From: Owenweeksia sp965214115
GTDB taxonomy: Bacteria; Bacteroidota; Bacteroidia; Flavobacteriales; Schleiferiaceae
Length of the DNA stretch: 64,000 bases
Assembly: GCA_965214115.1 (NCBI GenBank)
Contig: CBDCAU010000001.1
Location: forward strand, 307,541-371,540
Reading direction: 5' to 3'
The notes below the pieces were generated by a model. It saw nothing but the letters and a program-made list of their open reading frames with translations, was not told the DNA's origin and ran no database searches. The position numbers were made by a program, and so were the translations under genes. Position 1 is the first letter of the stretch. Each line of letters begins with the position of its first letter. Positions 1 to 8,506 of the stretch are shown here, piece after piece.

Positions 1-726
1 GCTGATTTTCCCGAAGCGACGTTCGCGGCGCTGGTAATCCACCAAGGCTTCGTAAAACGCCTCCTTGTCAAAATCCGGCCACAGCCGATGACTGAAATAC
101 AATTCCGCATAAGCGATTTGCCACAGCATAAAATTGCTCACGCGCTTTTCGCCGCCCGTGCGGATGAGTAAATCGGGGTCGGGCAAACCGGCGGTAAACA
201 ATTGGTTTCCAAAAAAATCGGCATTAATTTCGTCTTCGGCGATTTCATTTTGAAGGACAGCGCGGACGGTGCGTTTGGTTGCCTCCACCAATTCTTCCTT
301 GCTGCCGTAGCTCAATGCCAACGTCAAAGTCATCCGGTCCAAATGCTTGGTTTTTTCAATCACTTCCGCCAATTCGCTTTGGCATTGCAGCGGCAAAGTC
401 TCCAAACGGCCAATCGCGTTCAGGCGTATATTATTGTCCGTCAAGGTTTTGAGTTCTTTTTTTAGAGAAGAAACCAAGAGCGACATCAGCGCATTTACTT
501 CTTTGCGCGGGCGGCTCCAATTTTCGGAACTAAAGGCGTAAACCGTCAAATTTTCGATGCCCAATTCCGCGGAAGCGGTGGCACAGGCGCGCAAAGAACC
601 CACGCCGTTTTCGTGGCCGATGGCGCGCAGCAAGCCTTTCTTTTTCGCCCACCGCCCGTTGCCGTCCATTATAATGGCCACGTGGCGCGGCAGCCTTTCC
701 AAGTTCAGTTCGTCTTTCAGGCTCAT
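1..726 (-). CDS. uppS: Isoprenyl transferase (undecaprenyl diphosphate synthase), 3' end outside window
   Basis: Cis-prenyltransferase that condenses isopentenyl diphosphate units onto farnesyl diphosphate to make the C55 lipid carrier for peptidoglycan and O-antigen precursors. The 242 residues seen are open to the window edge. The N-terminus carries the signature MDGNGRWAKK with catalytic Asp21, and the C-terminal part carries RTGGEKRVSNFMLWQ followed by AYAELYF and LWPDF, all hallmarks of UppS. The start ATG overlaps the stop of the upstream porG by 4 bases (ATGA), so translation is probably coupled. Only the last few residues seem to be missing. The order nadK-porG-uppS is conserved in Bacteroidota, where bamA usually follows. 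Confidence 0.96.
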   Translation of the reverse strand, partial: MSLKDELNLERLPRHVAIIMDGNGRWAKKKGLLRAIGHENGVGSLRACATASAELGIENLTVYAFSSENWSRPRKEVNALMSLLVSSLKKELKTLTDNNIRLNAIGRLETLPLQCQSELAEVIEKTKHLDRMTLTLALSYGSKEELVEATKRTVRAVLQNEIAEDEINADFFGNQLFTAGLPDPDLLIRTGGEKRVSNFMLWQIAYAELYFSHRLWPDFDKEAFYEALVDYQRRERRFGKIS

Positions 727-1550
727 CTTATGAAATTTGCGCATTTTTCATACAGTTCGCCAAATTTGAATTGCAAAGTCATCCCCGTGAAAACGTACCA
801 GTCATCGGTCTGCGGGTTTCCCCGGAAGGTGAATTCTTTGTCGCTGTCCATCAAGCTTCTATCGCTGAGGGTGGCGGCCATTTCGCCCCGTTCGGCGGCC
901 AAGATTTCGGGGTCGGCGTACCTTCCGCTCACGTCGTCCAGATAATCGGTGCGGGTGCTGCGCCACGTGGTTTCGATGCCGATCGTAATCCAATCGTGAA
1001 CGGCCCATTTGTAGCCCAATCCAAACTGTACAAAGCTGGAACCCAGCGCATAAAAGCCGCCGGAATTGAAAGAAGTGTTTTGCCCCTCGGTGCCCAGCGG
1101 CCGCAGTTCCACGGTTTCGCCGTCCAGTTCCGTGGTGGGATTAAATTGAAAAACACCGATGCCGCCCAGTAAATAAGGCGTGTGGTTCATTTGGGTGCCG
1201 GGGATAAATTCCAAAAAATTGAATTCCGCTAAGGCACTCAATTCCAATATTTTAGTTGAAAAATTCAGGTTGCGATTTTGGCGATGGGCTTGGCCGCTCA
1301 GAGCGTCGTCGTTGCCGATGATCCCATAATTGAACTGCGCGCGGGCGGCCCAGTGGCGGTTGAAATTGTATTTCAAAAAACCGCCGTAGTAATAGCCTTG
1401 CGGAATGTGGAAACCGTAATTGCCCACGTCGCCGATGAAATGCGTGCCGCCGCCGGTGATTCCAATCTCGAAATAGCGGTCGCGCTGAGCATTCCCTGCC
1501 AAGGTAAAAACCAGTAGTAAAACGCTGAAAACGAGTTTGTTATGTTTCAT
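723..1550 (-). CDS. porG: T9SS outer-membrane protein PorG (DUF6089 family)
   Basis: A 275-residue protein with a signal peptide (MKHNKLVFSVLLLVFTLAGNAQ) followed by GITGGGTHFIGDVGNYG and alternating beta-barrel strands, ending in LQFKFGELYEKCANFIR. This is the DUF6089/PorG family, an outer-membrane component linked to the PorK/PorN ring of the type IX secretion system. Position between nadK and uppS supports the call. I chose the ATG at 1550 because it begins the signal peptide; the same frame is open much further upstream, but that stretch is antisense to the end of nadK. A TATCTTTG box at 1567-1574 suggests a separate promoter in the 44-base gap. Confidence 0.88.
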   Translation of the reverse strand: MKHNKLVFSVLLLVFTLAGNAQRDRYFEIGITGGGTHFIGDVGNYGFHIPQGYYYGGFLKYNFNRHWAARAQFNYGIIGNDDALSGQAHRQNRNLNFSTKILELSALAEFNFLEFIPGTQMNHTPYLLGGIGVFQFNPTTELDGETVELRPLGTEGQNTSFNSGGFYALGSSFVQFGLGYKWAVHDWITIGIETTWRSTRTDYLDDVSGRYADPEILAAERGEMAATLSDRSLMDSDKEFTFRGNPQTDDWYVFTGMTLQFKFGELYEKCANFIR

Positions 1551-1566
1551 TTTTGCAAAACGGACG

Positions 1567-1574
1567 CAAAGATA
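1567..1574 (-). promoter_or_regulatory. Bacteroidota -7 box upstream of porG
   Basis: TATCTTTG on the minus strand matches the TAnnTTTG -7 consensus and lies 16 bases before the porG ATG in the short gap after nadK. No clear -33 TTTG was identified, so this is a motif match only. Confidence 0.5.
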
Positions 1575-1594
1575 ATCAAATGCGGGGCGCGCTT

Positions 1595-2473
1595 TTAATT
1601 GCGCTTGTCCAATCCCCACGTCAATTTGTTGCGCAGGGTGGTGGGAAAATCTTGGATTTCGGTCTTCACCATTTTGATGTTGAAATCCGCCAGCCGCACC
1701 GTCAGCTCCGCGCCGGTTTCGATGGAATAAATCCGCGAATCGAGCGAGGCCAAAAACTGCCGCTCGCGTCCCTCCACTTTTAGTTTTATCTTCAAACCGT
1801 TGGGGATAACGAAGGGCCGCACGTTCAGATTGTGCGGCGCGATGGGCGTGATGACGAAAGTGTCGGACCCCGGCATTATAATCGGGCCGCCGCAACTTAG
1901 CGAGTAGCCGGTACTGCCGGTGGGCGTGGCGATGATGAGGCCGTCCGCCCAATAACTGTTCAGATAATCATCGTCGATATAAGTATGGATGGTAACCATT
2001 GCGGTGGTATCCTTCCGGCTCACGGAGATTTCGTTGAGGGCAAAATTCAAATCCAAATCCAAGTTTTCGGATTCGAGGTTCAGCAGCGCCCGTTCTTCTA
2101 TTATATAATGGTTTTCGCTCAGCGCGCGGATGGCCTTGGAAATTTCTTCCTTGCTTACATTCGATAAAAAACCGAGCCGCCCAGTGTTGATCCCCAAAAT
2201 CGGGATGCCCGAATCGCGGACGTAAGTAACTGCATCCAAGATAGTTCCGTCGCCCCCAGCGGTAATCAGAAAATCAGGGTCGAAATCTTTTAGCTCGGTG
2301 TGATTTTTATAATGAGAAAAAGGTTTGTTGAAATCGCACTCCTTTTTTATGAGATCGGCAAGGCGGTTGAAGATGCAAATTTCCGCGCCGATTTGGTTCA
2401 GTTCGACCAATAAATTATCCACGAAAGGCGCGGATTCTTCGGTGATGTTTTTTCCGAAAACGGCGATTTTCAC
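1595..2473 (-). CDS. nadK: NAD kinase
   Basis: ATP-dependent NAD kinase that makes NADP. The 292-residue protein has the diagnostic GGDGT at residues 73-77, the following GINTGRLGFL, the NEISV block and ATPTGSTGYSLSCGGPI, which together form the NAD-binding and catalytic core. Length is normal for the family. It follows the CBS gene by only 4 bases and precedes porG by 44, so it is read as part of a CBS-nadK-porG-uppS transcription unit. Confidence 0.97.
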   Translation of the reverse strand: MKIAVFGKNITEESAPFVDNLLVELNQIGAEICIFNRLADLIKKECDFNKPFSHYKNHTELKDFDPDFLITAGGDGTILDAVTYVRDSGIPILGINTGRLGFLSNVSKEEISKAIRALSENHYIIEERALLNLESENLDLDLNFALNEISVSRKDTTAMVTIHTYIDDDYLNSYWADGLIIATPTGSTGYSLSCGGPIIMPGSDTFVITPIAPHNLNVRPFVIPNGLKIKLKVEGRERQFLASLDSRIYSIETGAELTVRLADFNIKMVKTEIQDFPTTLRNKLTWGLDKRN

Positions 2474-2477
2474 AAGC

Positions 2478-3134
2478 TCAGGTGTTGAGGTATTTTAAAA
2501 GGGCATCAAAGCGTTCTTCGTAGGAATCGCCCAGTACGCTCTGGTGAAAAACCGCCGCCACGCTATAATTATAGCGTTCAAAGGATTTTAGGACGCGACT
2601 CAAATCCATCTGGTCGATTTTGAGGCAAAGCAAAACGAGGCTGGGGTTTTCATCGGCCACGGTGTGGAAGCCGAGGATGCGCGCGTCTTCGCTCTCCACG
2701 ATCTGGGCAATCTGCGAAAGGTGGAAATCCCGCGCGTCCAATTTCAAGACCAGCATCCCGCCGGGGGAGGCGAAGGTGAGGCCGCCGCCGATGTCCTGCA
2801 AAAGTTCGCTGGCGGAAATGTAACCCCGGTAGCGATTATCATCGTCCACCACCGGCAGCAGGGTCAGGTTTCCTTCGCCCATAATTTTGATGGCATCAAA
2901 GCCGTGGGCCGCTTCGTTCACGGAATAGCCCTCCACCTTCTGCTGGTGGTGGTGCAGCGTATCTTGCTCATTTTCAACTTCCAACAAATCGTCTTCGGCA
3001 ATCACGCCCAGGTAAATCCGCTCTTCGTCCACAATCGGGAGGTGTGAAAACTTGAGTTCCTCCATCGTGTCCAGCACGTCGGCCACGCGCTCTTCGAGCA
3101 GCAGCGGCCGGAGATCGTTGAGTAGGTGCTTCAT
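2478..3134 (-). CDS. CBS-domain protein
   Basis: A 218-residue cytoplasmic protein with two CBS motifs in roughly residues 1-120 (THLPIVDEERIYLGVI-like and LLPVVDDDNRYRGYIS) followed by a C-terminal ACT-like part (about 125-200). CBS pairs usually bind adenine nucleotides; the ligand here is unknown. An ATG also exists at 3143 but a TAAATTTG box sits at 3149-3156, so transcription should begin near 3142, leaving 3134 (MKHLLNDL) as the likelier start. Proteins of this type are regularly found next to nadK in Bacteroidota. Confidence 0.87.
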   Translation of the reverse strand: MKHLLNDLRPLLLEERVADVLDTMEELKFSHLPIVDEERIYLGVIAEDDLLEVENEQDTLHHHQQKVEGYSVNEAAHGFDAIKIMGEGNLTLLPVVDDDNRYRGYISASELLQDIGGGLTFASPGGMLVLKLDARDFHLSQIAQIVESEDARILGFHTVADENPSLVLLCLKIDQMDLSRVLKSFERYNYSVAAVFHQSVLGDSYEERFDALLKYLNT

Positions 3135-3148
3135 TATTTGCATAGTGG

Positions 3149-3156
3149 CAAATTTA
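3149..3156 (-). promoter_or_regulatory. -7 promoter box for the CBS-nadK-porG-uppS unit
   Basis: TAAATTTG on the minus strand matches TAnnTTTG and is placed just ahead of the first gene of the minus-strand unit. It fixes the CBS start, because an initiation at 3143 would lie at or before the expected transcription start. Confidence 0.55.
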
Positions 3157-3205
3157 GGGGATTTGGGCGAGCAGGAAATTTGGATTTTTTCCTTTTTTGG
3201 TTTTC

Positions 3206-3213
3206 TATTTTTG
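3206..3213 (+). promoter_or_regulatory. -7 promoter box for the restriction-modification genes
   Basis: TATTTTTG matches TAnnTTTG, with a TTTG at 3179-3182 as a possible -33 element. It is 20 bases before the restriction gene ATG and diverges from the CBS promoter. Confidence 0.45.
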
Positions 3214-3233
3214 AAAGATTTTTAATCGAAAAA

Positions 3234-4070
3234 ATGACCAAACAACAGCGTATCTCCCAAGCCATCGAGAAACTGGTTTCCAATCTGATGGAACGCGTGA
3301 TGCACAATGTGTTGGTCAAAAATCCCTTCATCGAAGAAGAACACCGCAGCAAAAAACCGCTGTACGCCGCGCTCGTGCCGGACGAAATTTTCAAGGGTTC
3401 GCATTTTGAGCGGCGCTTTGTAACCCCATTTGGAAAAGTTTGGGAAAAGCTGTCTGAAGTGGTAGCTCGCGAGGCGCACGGCCATTGCCAAATGAACCAT
3501 CAAATCAGGGGGGCGATTGGAAAAGAAAGTTTGCGCCGCATTCAAGAAACGCTCAACCGATTGGAACACAAGCAGAGAGGGAAGGAAAAAGAGAAGCCCG
3601 TCTGGGACGTGGAATTGCAATACGTTTTGGAAGGAGGCGGAGAAATGATTCCGGCCAGCGTAGTCTGCGACATTTTTATCGACAGTGAAACCACCGGAAA
3701 GAAGTACGCCTTTGAATTGAAAGGCCCGCTGCCCAACAGCGACCAGACCAAAGTGAGCAAGGAAAAAATGCTCAAACTTTTGGCAATGCAGCCGCCACAA
3801 ATTGATTTCGCCTATTACGCCCTACCTTACAATCCTTACGGAAAACGGGAAGACTATAAATGGACATTTCCGATGCGGTGGTTTGATATGCGGGCGGACA
3901 AATCGGTGCTAATTGGAACGGATTTTTGGGAACTGATTGGTGGCAAAGGAACGTACAAAAATTTCATCACCGAAATCAACGAATTAGGCGAAGAATACCG
4001 CGAGAGAATTTATCGCGAATATTTGGGAATGGAACCACCTCAAAGTGATGAGCAAGTCAAATTAAAATAG
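3234..4070 (+). CDS. Type II restriction endonuclease, TdeIII-like
   Basis: A 278-residue nuclease followed 17 bases later by a DNA cytosine methyltransferase. The central part reads VVCDIFIDSETTGKKYAFELKGPL, which fits a PD-(D/E)xK active site (Asp, then E-x-K), followed by NSDQTKVSKEKMLKLLAM and the YYALPYNPYG stretch that I associate with the TdeIII family (known to cut GGNCC). The upstream frame is open to 3126 but I start at 3234 (MTKQQR), downstream of the TATTTTTG box. No control (C) protein gene is present. The family call is from memory of the motif pattern; the recognition site is inference. Confidence 0.8.
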   Translation: MTKQQRISQAIEKLVSNLMERVMHNVLVKNPFIEEEHRSKKPLYAALVPDEIFKGSHFERRFVTPFGKVWEKLSEVVAREAHGHCQMNHQIRGAIGKESLRRIQETLNRLEHKQRGKEKEKPVWDVELQYVLEGGGEMIPASVVCDIFIDSETTGKKYAFELKGPLPNSDQTKVSKEKMLKLLAMQPPQIDFAYYALPYNPYGKREDYKWTFPMRWFDMRADKSVLIGTDFWELIGGKGTYKNFITEINELGEEYRERIYREYLGMEPPQSDEQVKLK

Positions 4071-4087
4071 TCAGTATTTTTTATAAG

Positions 4088-5605
4088 ATGATAGATAAAG
4101 AGAATTTTACATTTATCGACCTTTTTTCAGGTATCGGCGGTTTTCGAATGGCTTTGGAAAATTGCGGTGGAAAATGTTTGGGCTTCTGTGAAATTAACAA
4201 AGATGCAATTGAAACTTATTCGAAAAATTTTAATGTAAAAAATGAAACATTCTTTGGCGATATAAAAAAAATCGAAGAATTGCCGCCGCACGATATTTTG
4301 ACGGCGGGCGTTCCTTGCCAAAGTTGGTCGATTGCGGGAAAAAACTTGGGTTTTGACGACGATCGTGGCCAGCTTTGGAACGATACCATTTATCTATTGC
4401 GGCAATCGCAACCCAAGGCTTTCATTTTTGAAAATGTAAAGGGATTAACCGACCCACGCAACCGCGAGGCACTTTCCTATATTATGGAAAGGATTAAAGC
4501 AGCGGGCTATTTCGCGGATTATTTTGTCATCAATTCTTTGGATTATGGCGTTCCGCAAAACCGCGTCCGCGTTTATATCATCGGTTTTTTGGAGGAAGAA
4601 CATTTCCTGAATTTCAAAATTCCCGAACCGCAAACCGACCACCGCACATTAGGCGAAATTCTATTCGGAAAAAAGCCAAAAAATGATTTTAGAAACGGCG
4701 CCGCGCAAAAAGATTTATTCGGAGAAAAAGTGGCGCCACGCCAAATGAGCCTTTCCAGCAAAAACGGTTTTAACGATTATTTTCTCTTCAACGACATCCG
4801 CAACGGATTGACCACCATCCATTCTTGGGACATTATTGAAACTACGGAACGACAAAAAGAAATTTGTTATTTATTGTTAAAAAACCGTCGCAAAAAAAAG
4901 TATGGAAAGCTGGATGGAAATCCATTGTCTTTGCAACATTTTCAAGAATTAGATTCCAGTATTTCTCAGGATGATTTGGATGAATTAGTTTCGCTGGAAA
5001 TTTTGAAAGGAGAAGAATATCTTTTTTCGATTCAGGATTTTGATGAAAAGGATTTAAACGATGATGAAAAATTTCTTTTGGAATTTCATCAAGGAAATAT
5101 CCTAAATATTGACGAGCTAAAAGCGAACCGAGTTTTCAAAATAAGGAATACTTCCATCACAAAAACGCTGGAATCTTTAAAAGAAAAAGGGGGAATTTCT
5201 GTCAATGAAATTCGCTATGACTTTAAGAATACTAAAATCAGCACGGGCTTGAATGGTGTAAACCGAGTCTTCCTGCCCTCTTCCGATATTTTCCCCACAC
5301 TTGTCGCCAGCGACACCAACGATTTTATCAGTTTCGTTGAATTGAAGCGGACAAACGAAGAAGATTACAAAAGGCAATTTTTGGAAAAAATCTACCGCCC
5401 AAAAAATTTCCGCAAAATCATCAAAAGCGAAGCCTGTCGCCTGCAAGGTTTCCCCGAAGATTTTCAACTGCCCGAAGCCCGCGCCCGCTGGATGAAACTG
5501 GTAGGGAACAGTATTTCGGTGCCCGTTATCGAAACGCTTTGCCAAGCAATTTTGAAAACAAGTGTTTTAAAAAAATCTGGGGGGGAAAAAGAAATGGCCT
5601 ATTAA
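4088..5605 (+). CDS. DNA (cytosine-5) methyltransferase
   Basis: A 505-residue C5-cytosine methyltransferase that should protect host DNA from the adjacent endonuclease. Motif I is FIDLFSGIGGFR, motif IV GVPCQSWS with the catalytic Cys, motif VI FENVKGL, motif VIII QNRVRVYIIGF, and the C-terminus carries RLQGFPEDF and LVGNSISVPVIETL (motifs IX-X). The stretch between motifs VIII and IX is long (about 250 residues), lysine- and glutamate-rich, and holds the target-recognition domain. Base composition is visibly more AT-rich here than in the flanking core genes, consistent with acquisition. The stop is followed 17 bases later by pdxJ. Confidence 0.95.
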   Translation: MIDKENFTFIDLFSGIGGFRMALENCGGKCLGFCEINKDAIETYSKNFNVKNETFFGDIKKIEELPPHDILTAGVPCQSWSIAGKNLGFDDDRGQLWNDTIYLLRQSQPKAFIFENVKGLTDPRNREALSYIMERIKAAGYFADYFVINSLDYGVPQNRVRVYIIGFLEEEHFLNFKIPEPQTDHRTLGEILFGKKPKNDFRNGAAQKDLFGEKVAPRQMSLSSKNGFNDYFLFNDIRNGLTTIHSWDIIETTERQKEICYLLLKNRRKKKYGKLDGNPLSLQHFQELDSSISQDDLDELVSLEILKGEEYLFSIQDFDEKDLNDDEKFLLEFHQGNILNIDELKANRVFKIRNTSITKTLESLKEKGGISVNEIRYDFKNTKISTGLNGVNRVFLPSSDIFPTLVASDTNDFISFVELKRTNEEDYKRQFLEKIYRPKNFRKIIKSEACRLQGFPEDFQLPEARARWMKLVGNSISVPVIETLCQAILKTSVLKKSGGEKEMAY

Positions 5606-5622
5606 AATAAAATCTCAGACAA

Positions 5623-6357
5623 ATGACCCGCCTTTCCGTAAACATCAACAAAATTGCCACCCTCCGCAACGCGCGCGGCGGCAACGTGCCTAACCTTTTG
5701 GAAATAGCAAAAGACTGCGAACGTTTTGGCGCACAGGGAATTACAGTGCATCCCCGACCGGATGAAAGGCACATTCGCTATCAGGATGTTCGCGATTTGA
5801 AACCGCTCGTTTCCACCGAATTCAACATCGAGGGAAACCCGACCGATAATTTTGTAAAATTGGTCTTGCAAAACAAGCCGCACCAAGTTACTTTGGTGCC
5901 GGATTCGCCGGATGCTTTGACCTCCAATGCTGGGTGGGATACCGTCAAACATTTTGATTTTTTGAAAGAAAAAGTGACCCAATTTCAGGCGGAAAACATT
6001 CGCGTTTCCTTGTTTATGGAATGCGACAAAGCTTTTATCGAAAATGCGGCGGAAATTGGTGCGGACAGGATTGAACTTTATACGGAAAGTTATGCGCAAG
6101 AATATTCAGAAAATAAAGAAAAAGCGGTAGAGAAGTTCGTGCGGGCTGCACAAATTGCGCATCAAAATAATTTAGGTATAAATGCCGGCCACGATTTAAA
6201 CTTGGATAATCTGGAATATTTCGCCACCAAAGTTCCCCACCTTTTAGAAGTGTCCATCGGCCACGCGCTGATTTCGGACGCGCTTTACCTGGGGTTGGAA
6301 AACACCATCCAGATGTACCGTCGGAAACTGGAAAATGCCGCCCGTGCTTCGTCCTGA
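5623..6357 (+). CDS. pdxJ: Pyridoxine 5'-phosphate synthase
   Basis: Condenses 3-amino-2-oxopropyl phosphate with deoxyxylulose 5-phosphate to make pyridoxine 5'-phosphate in the DXP-dependent vitamin B6 pathway. The start MTRLSVNINKIATLRNARGG, the ITVHPRPDERHI block, the EFNIEGNP stretch, and the C-terminal NAGHDLNLDNL and EVSIGHALISDAL motifs are those of PdxJ; 244 residues is a normal length. It overlaps the following LD-carboxypeptidase gene by 23 bases. Confidence 0.97.
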   Translation: MTRLSVNINKIATLRNARGGNVPNLLEIAKDCERFGAQGITVHPRPDERHIRYQDVRDLKPLVSTEFNIEGNPTDNFVKLVLQNKPHQVTLVPDSPDALTSNAGWDTVKHFDFLKEKVTQFQAENIRVSLFMECDKAFIENAAEIGADRIELYTESYAQEYSENKEKAVEKFVRAAQIAHQNNLGINAGHDLNLDNLEYFATKVPHLLEVSIGHALISDALYLGLENTIQMYRRKLENAARASS

Positions 6358-7237
6358 ATCCTTACAAAAAGGGGATTCGATTGGAATCGTATCCACCGCG
6401 CGGAAGATTTCCAAGGAGGAATTGCAACACGCCGTTTCCGTTCTGGAAAGCTGGGGTTTGAAGGTGGTTTTCGGTAAAAATCTTTTTGCGGAACATCACC
6501 AATTCGCGGGAACGGACGAACAGCGGCGTTCTGATTTTCAGCATTTTATGGATGATGAGAACATCCGAGTCATCCTTTGCGCGCGCGGCGGCTACGGCAC
6601 GGTTCGCATTATTGACGATTTGGATTTTACTGAATTTTTGAAAAAACCCAAGTGGGTTTGCGGCTATTCCGATGTTACGGTTTTACATTCCAAACTGGCA
6701 ACTCTCGGCGTGGAAAGCCTGCATTGTTCGATGCCTGTAAATTTTGAAAAGAATACCCAAGAAAGTTTGGAATCTTTGCGAAAAGCATTGTTTGGCGAGC
6801 CGCTTTTTTATGAAGTCGGAAATCATAAATCCAATAAAAAAGGCGAAACGGAAGCCGAAATTATCGGTGGTAATTTATCGATGATTTATAGCCAAACGGG
6901 CTCAGAAACTGCGGTAAAAACGGATGGGAAAATTCTGTTTTTAGAAGATTTAGATGAATATTTATACCATATCGACCGAATGATGCAAAACCTGCAACGC
7001 AATCATCTTTTTAAAAATGCCAAAGGAATCATCATCGGTTCGATGACCGATATGAATGATAATACCATCCCTTTTGGTAAAAATGCCGAGGAGATTTTGT
7101 CCGAATATTTTAAAGATTTGAACATTCCGATTTGCTTCGGTTTTCCCGCCGGACATTTGAATGATAACCGTGCTTTGATTTTTGGCCGAAAAGCGCGGTT
7201 AAAAGTGGCTGAAAAAACAATGCTGAAATTTCTGTGA
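6335..7237 (+). CDS. LD-carboxypeptidase (peptidase S66)
   Basis: A 300-residue serine peptidase of the LdcA/MccF family, which removes the terminal D-Ala from tetrapeptide in cytoplasmic murein recycling. Visible are GDSIGIVSTAR, the CARGGYGTVRIIDDLDF block, the nucleophile loop GYSDVTVL, EIIGGNLSM, LFLEDLDEYLYHIDRM with the catalytic Glu, and FGFPAGH with the catalytic His. It overlaps pdxJ by 23 bases and its stop (TGATG) overlaps the yraN start, so the three genes are likely co-translated. Confidence 0.92.
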   Translation: MPPVLRPESLQKGDSIGIVSTARKISKEELQHAVSVLESWGLKVVFGKNLFAEHHQFAGTDEQRRSDFQHFMDDENIRVILCARGGYGTVRIIDDLDFTEFLKKPKWVCGYSDVTVLHSKLATLGVESLHCSMPVNFEKNTQESLESLRKALFGEPLFYEVGNHKSNKKGETEAEIIGGNLSMIYSQTGSETAVKTDGKILFLEDLDEYLYHIDRMMQNLQRNHLFKNAKGIIIGSMTDMNDNTIPFGKNAEEILSEYFKDLNIPICFGFPAGHLNDNRALIFGRKARLKVAEKTMLKFL

Positions 7238-7587
7238 TGGACAACCACAAACTGGGGAAAATCGGGGAGGCGGAAGCGGCCAATTATCTGCGCAAAAACG
7301 GCTTCAAAATTTTGCACACCAATTGGTATTTTCAAAAAGCGGAACTGGACATCGTGGCCGAAAACGAAAAGTGGGTAGTGGTGGTAGAAGTGAAAACCCG
7401 CACCGGAAATTCCTTTGGGAACCCAGAGGATTTTGTATCGAAAAAGCAGCAGAAACTTTTGATAAAAGCGGCCAACCAATACGCCGAAGTAAACGGCGTG
7501 GAAAAGGAAATGCGGTTCGATATCATTTCGATTTTAGTGGAACCGAAGTTCCAATTGCAGCACATTCCCGAAGCATTTTACCCCTGA
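7237..7587 (+). CDS. yraN: YraN family (UPF0102) putative endonuclease
   Basis: A 116-residue protein with the UPF0102 pattern: LGKIGEAEAANYLRKNGF, then ILHTNWYFQKAELDIVAE and VVEVKTRTG, that is the D-(x)n-E-x-K residues of a Holliday-resolvase-like nuclease fold. The biochemical role of the family is not settled. I start at the ATG at 7237, whose A is the last base of the upstream TGA; a GTG at 7234 is possible. The gene ends 49 bases before the next start and that gap contains a new promoter box. Confidence 0.92.
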   Translation: MDNHKLGKIGEAEAANYLRKNGFKILHTNWYFQKAELDIVAENEKWVVVVEVKTRTGNSFGNPEDFVSKKQQKLLIKAANQYAEVNGVEKEMRFDIISILVEPKFQLQHIPEAFYP

Positions 7588-7609
7588 AAAATAGGCTATA
7601 GGAAGGGCT

Positions 7610-7617
7610 TACCTTTG
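7610..7617 (+). promoter_or_regulatory. -7 promoter box for the pseudouridine synthase gene
   Basis: TACCTTTG, a perfect TAnnTTTG match, lies 18 bases before the ATG at 7636 in the gap after yraN. Confidence 0.55.
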
Positions 7618-7635
7618 CAAAAATTTTAGAACAAA

Positions 7636-8436
7636 ATGGAGCGAAGTCCGAAAAAACGAGCTGGGAAAAGACCCAGTTTCAAGGCCAAAAAGTCCCAAAA
7701 AGATATCGCGAAATCAAACGATGGAAAAATGCGGTTGAACAAGTTTTTGGCGCACGCCGGAGTGGCATCCCGCCGCGAAGCCGATGATCTGATAAAAGCC
7801 GGCTTGGTAGAAGTGAACGGCAAGTTCGTTACCGAAATGGGTTTCAAAGTAGCCGAATCTGACACGGTGAAATTCAACGGGCGCGAGCTGAAAAGCGAGA
7901 AGAAATCCTACGTTTTATTGAACAAACCCAAGGGCTACATCACCACGATGGACGATCCCAAAATGCGCAAAACTGTAATGGAACTCGTGGCCGGCGCGGG
8001 CAAGGAAAGAATCTATCCCGTAGGGCGCTTAGACCGCGCCACTACTGGCGTTTTACTGTTTACAAATGACGGCGACCTTGCCAAAAAACTGACCCATCCG
8101 AGCCACGGCGCGCGCAAAATTTACGAGGTCACCTTGGATAAAAATCTGAGCCTGTCCGATTTTCATAAAATTCAGGAGGGATTGGAACTAAAAGATGGGC
8201 CGATAAAAGTGGATGAAATTTCCTTTATCGAGGGCAAAACACGCAAGAATATCGGGGTAATTTTGCACAGCGGGAAAAACCGAATTGTGCGTCGCATTTT
8301 CGAACATCTGGGACACGAAGTAACCAAGCTGGATCGGGTACATTTTGCAGGCTTAACTAAACAAAGGTTGAATCGCGGACAATGGCGAAAACTCGACCCG
8401 AAAGAAGTAGATTTTCTAAAAATGAAAATTGGCTAA
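7636..8436 (+). CDS. 23S rRNA-type pseudouridine synthase, RluB/RsuA family
   Basis: A 266-residue enzyme that isomerises a uridine in rRNA. A lysine-rich leader (about 1-30) precedes an S4 RNA-binding domain (MRLNKFLAHAGVASRREADDLI, about 32-90), then the catalytic domain with YVLLNKPKGYITT and the active-site motif GRLDRATTGVLLFTNDG, whose Asp is catalytic, and a C-terminal GKNRIVRRIFEHLGH block. This pattern is RluB-like; which uridine is modified cannot be told from the sequence. Confidence 0.92.
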   Translation: MERSPKKRAGKRPSFKAKKSQKDIAKSNDGKMRLNKFLAHAGVASRREADDLIKAGLVEVNGKFVTEMGFKVAESDTVKFNGRELKSEKKSYVLLNKPKGYITTMDDPKMRKTVMELVAGAGKERIYPVGRLDRATTGVLLFTNDGDLAKKLTHPSHGARKIYEVTLDKNLSLSDFHKIQEGLELKDGPIKVDEISFIEGKTRKNIGVILHSGKNRIVRRIFEHLGHEVTKLDRVHFAGLTKQRLNRGQWRKLDPKEVDFLKMKIG

Positions 8437-8457
8437 ACCTTTTTTTAAATTTATAGT

Positions 8458-8465
8458 TAATTTTG
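8458..8465 (+). promoter_or_regulatory. -7 promoter box for the 80-residue protein gene
   Basis: TAATTTTG matches TAnnTTTG. With the downstream hairpin at 8778-8803 it frames the small gene at 8507 as its own transcription unit with a leader of about 35 bases. Confidence 0.5.
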
Positions 8466-8506
8466 CCGAACACAACAACAATTGTTTAATTTAAAATCGA
8501 GTAGAA

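Noticed and set aside
1551..1952. 134-residue N-terminal extension of PorG
   Set aside because: It runs antisense-free but inside nadK in another frame; the signal peptide begins at 1550.
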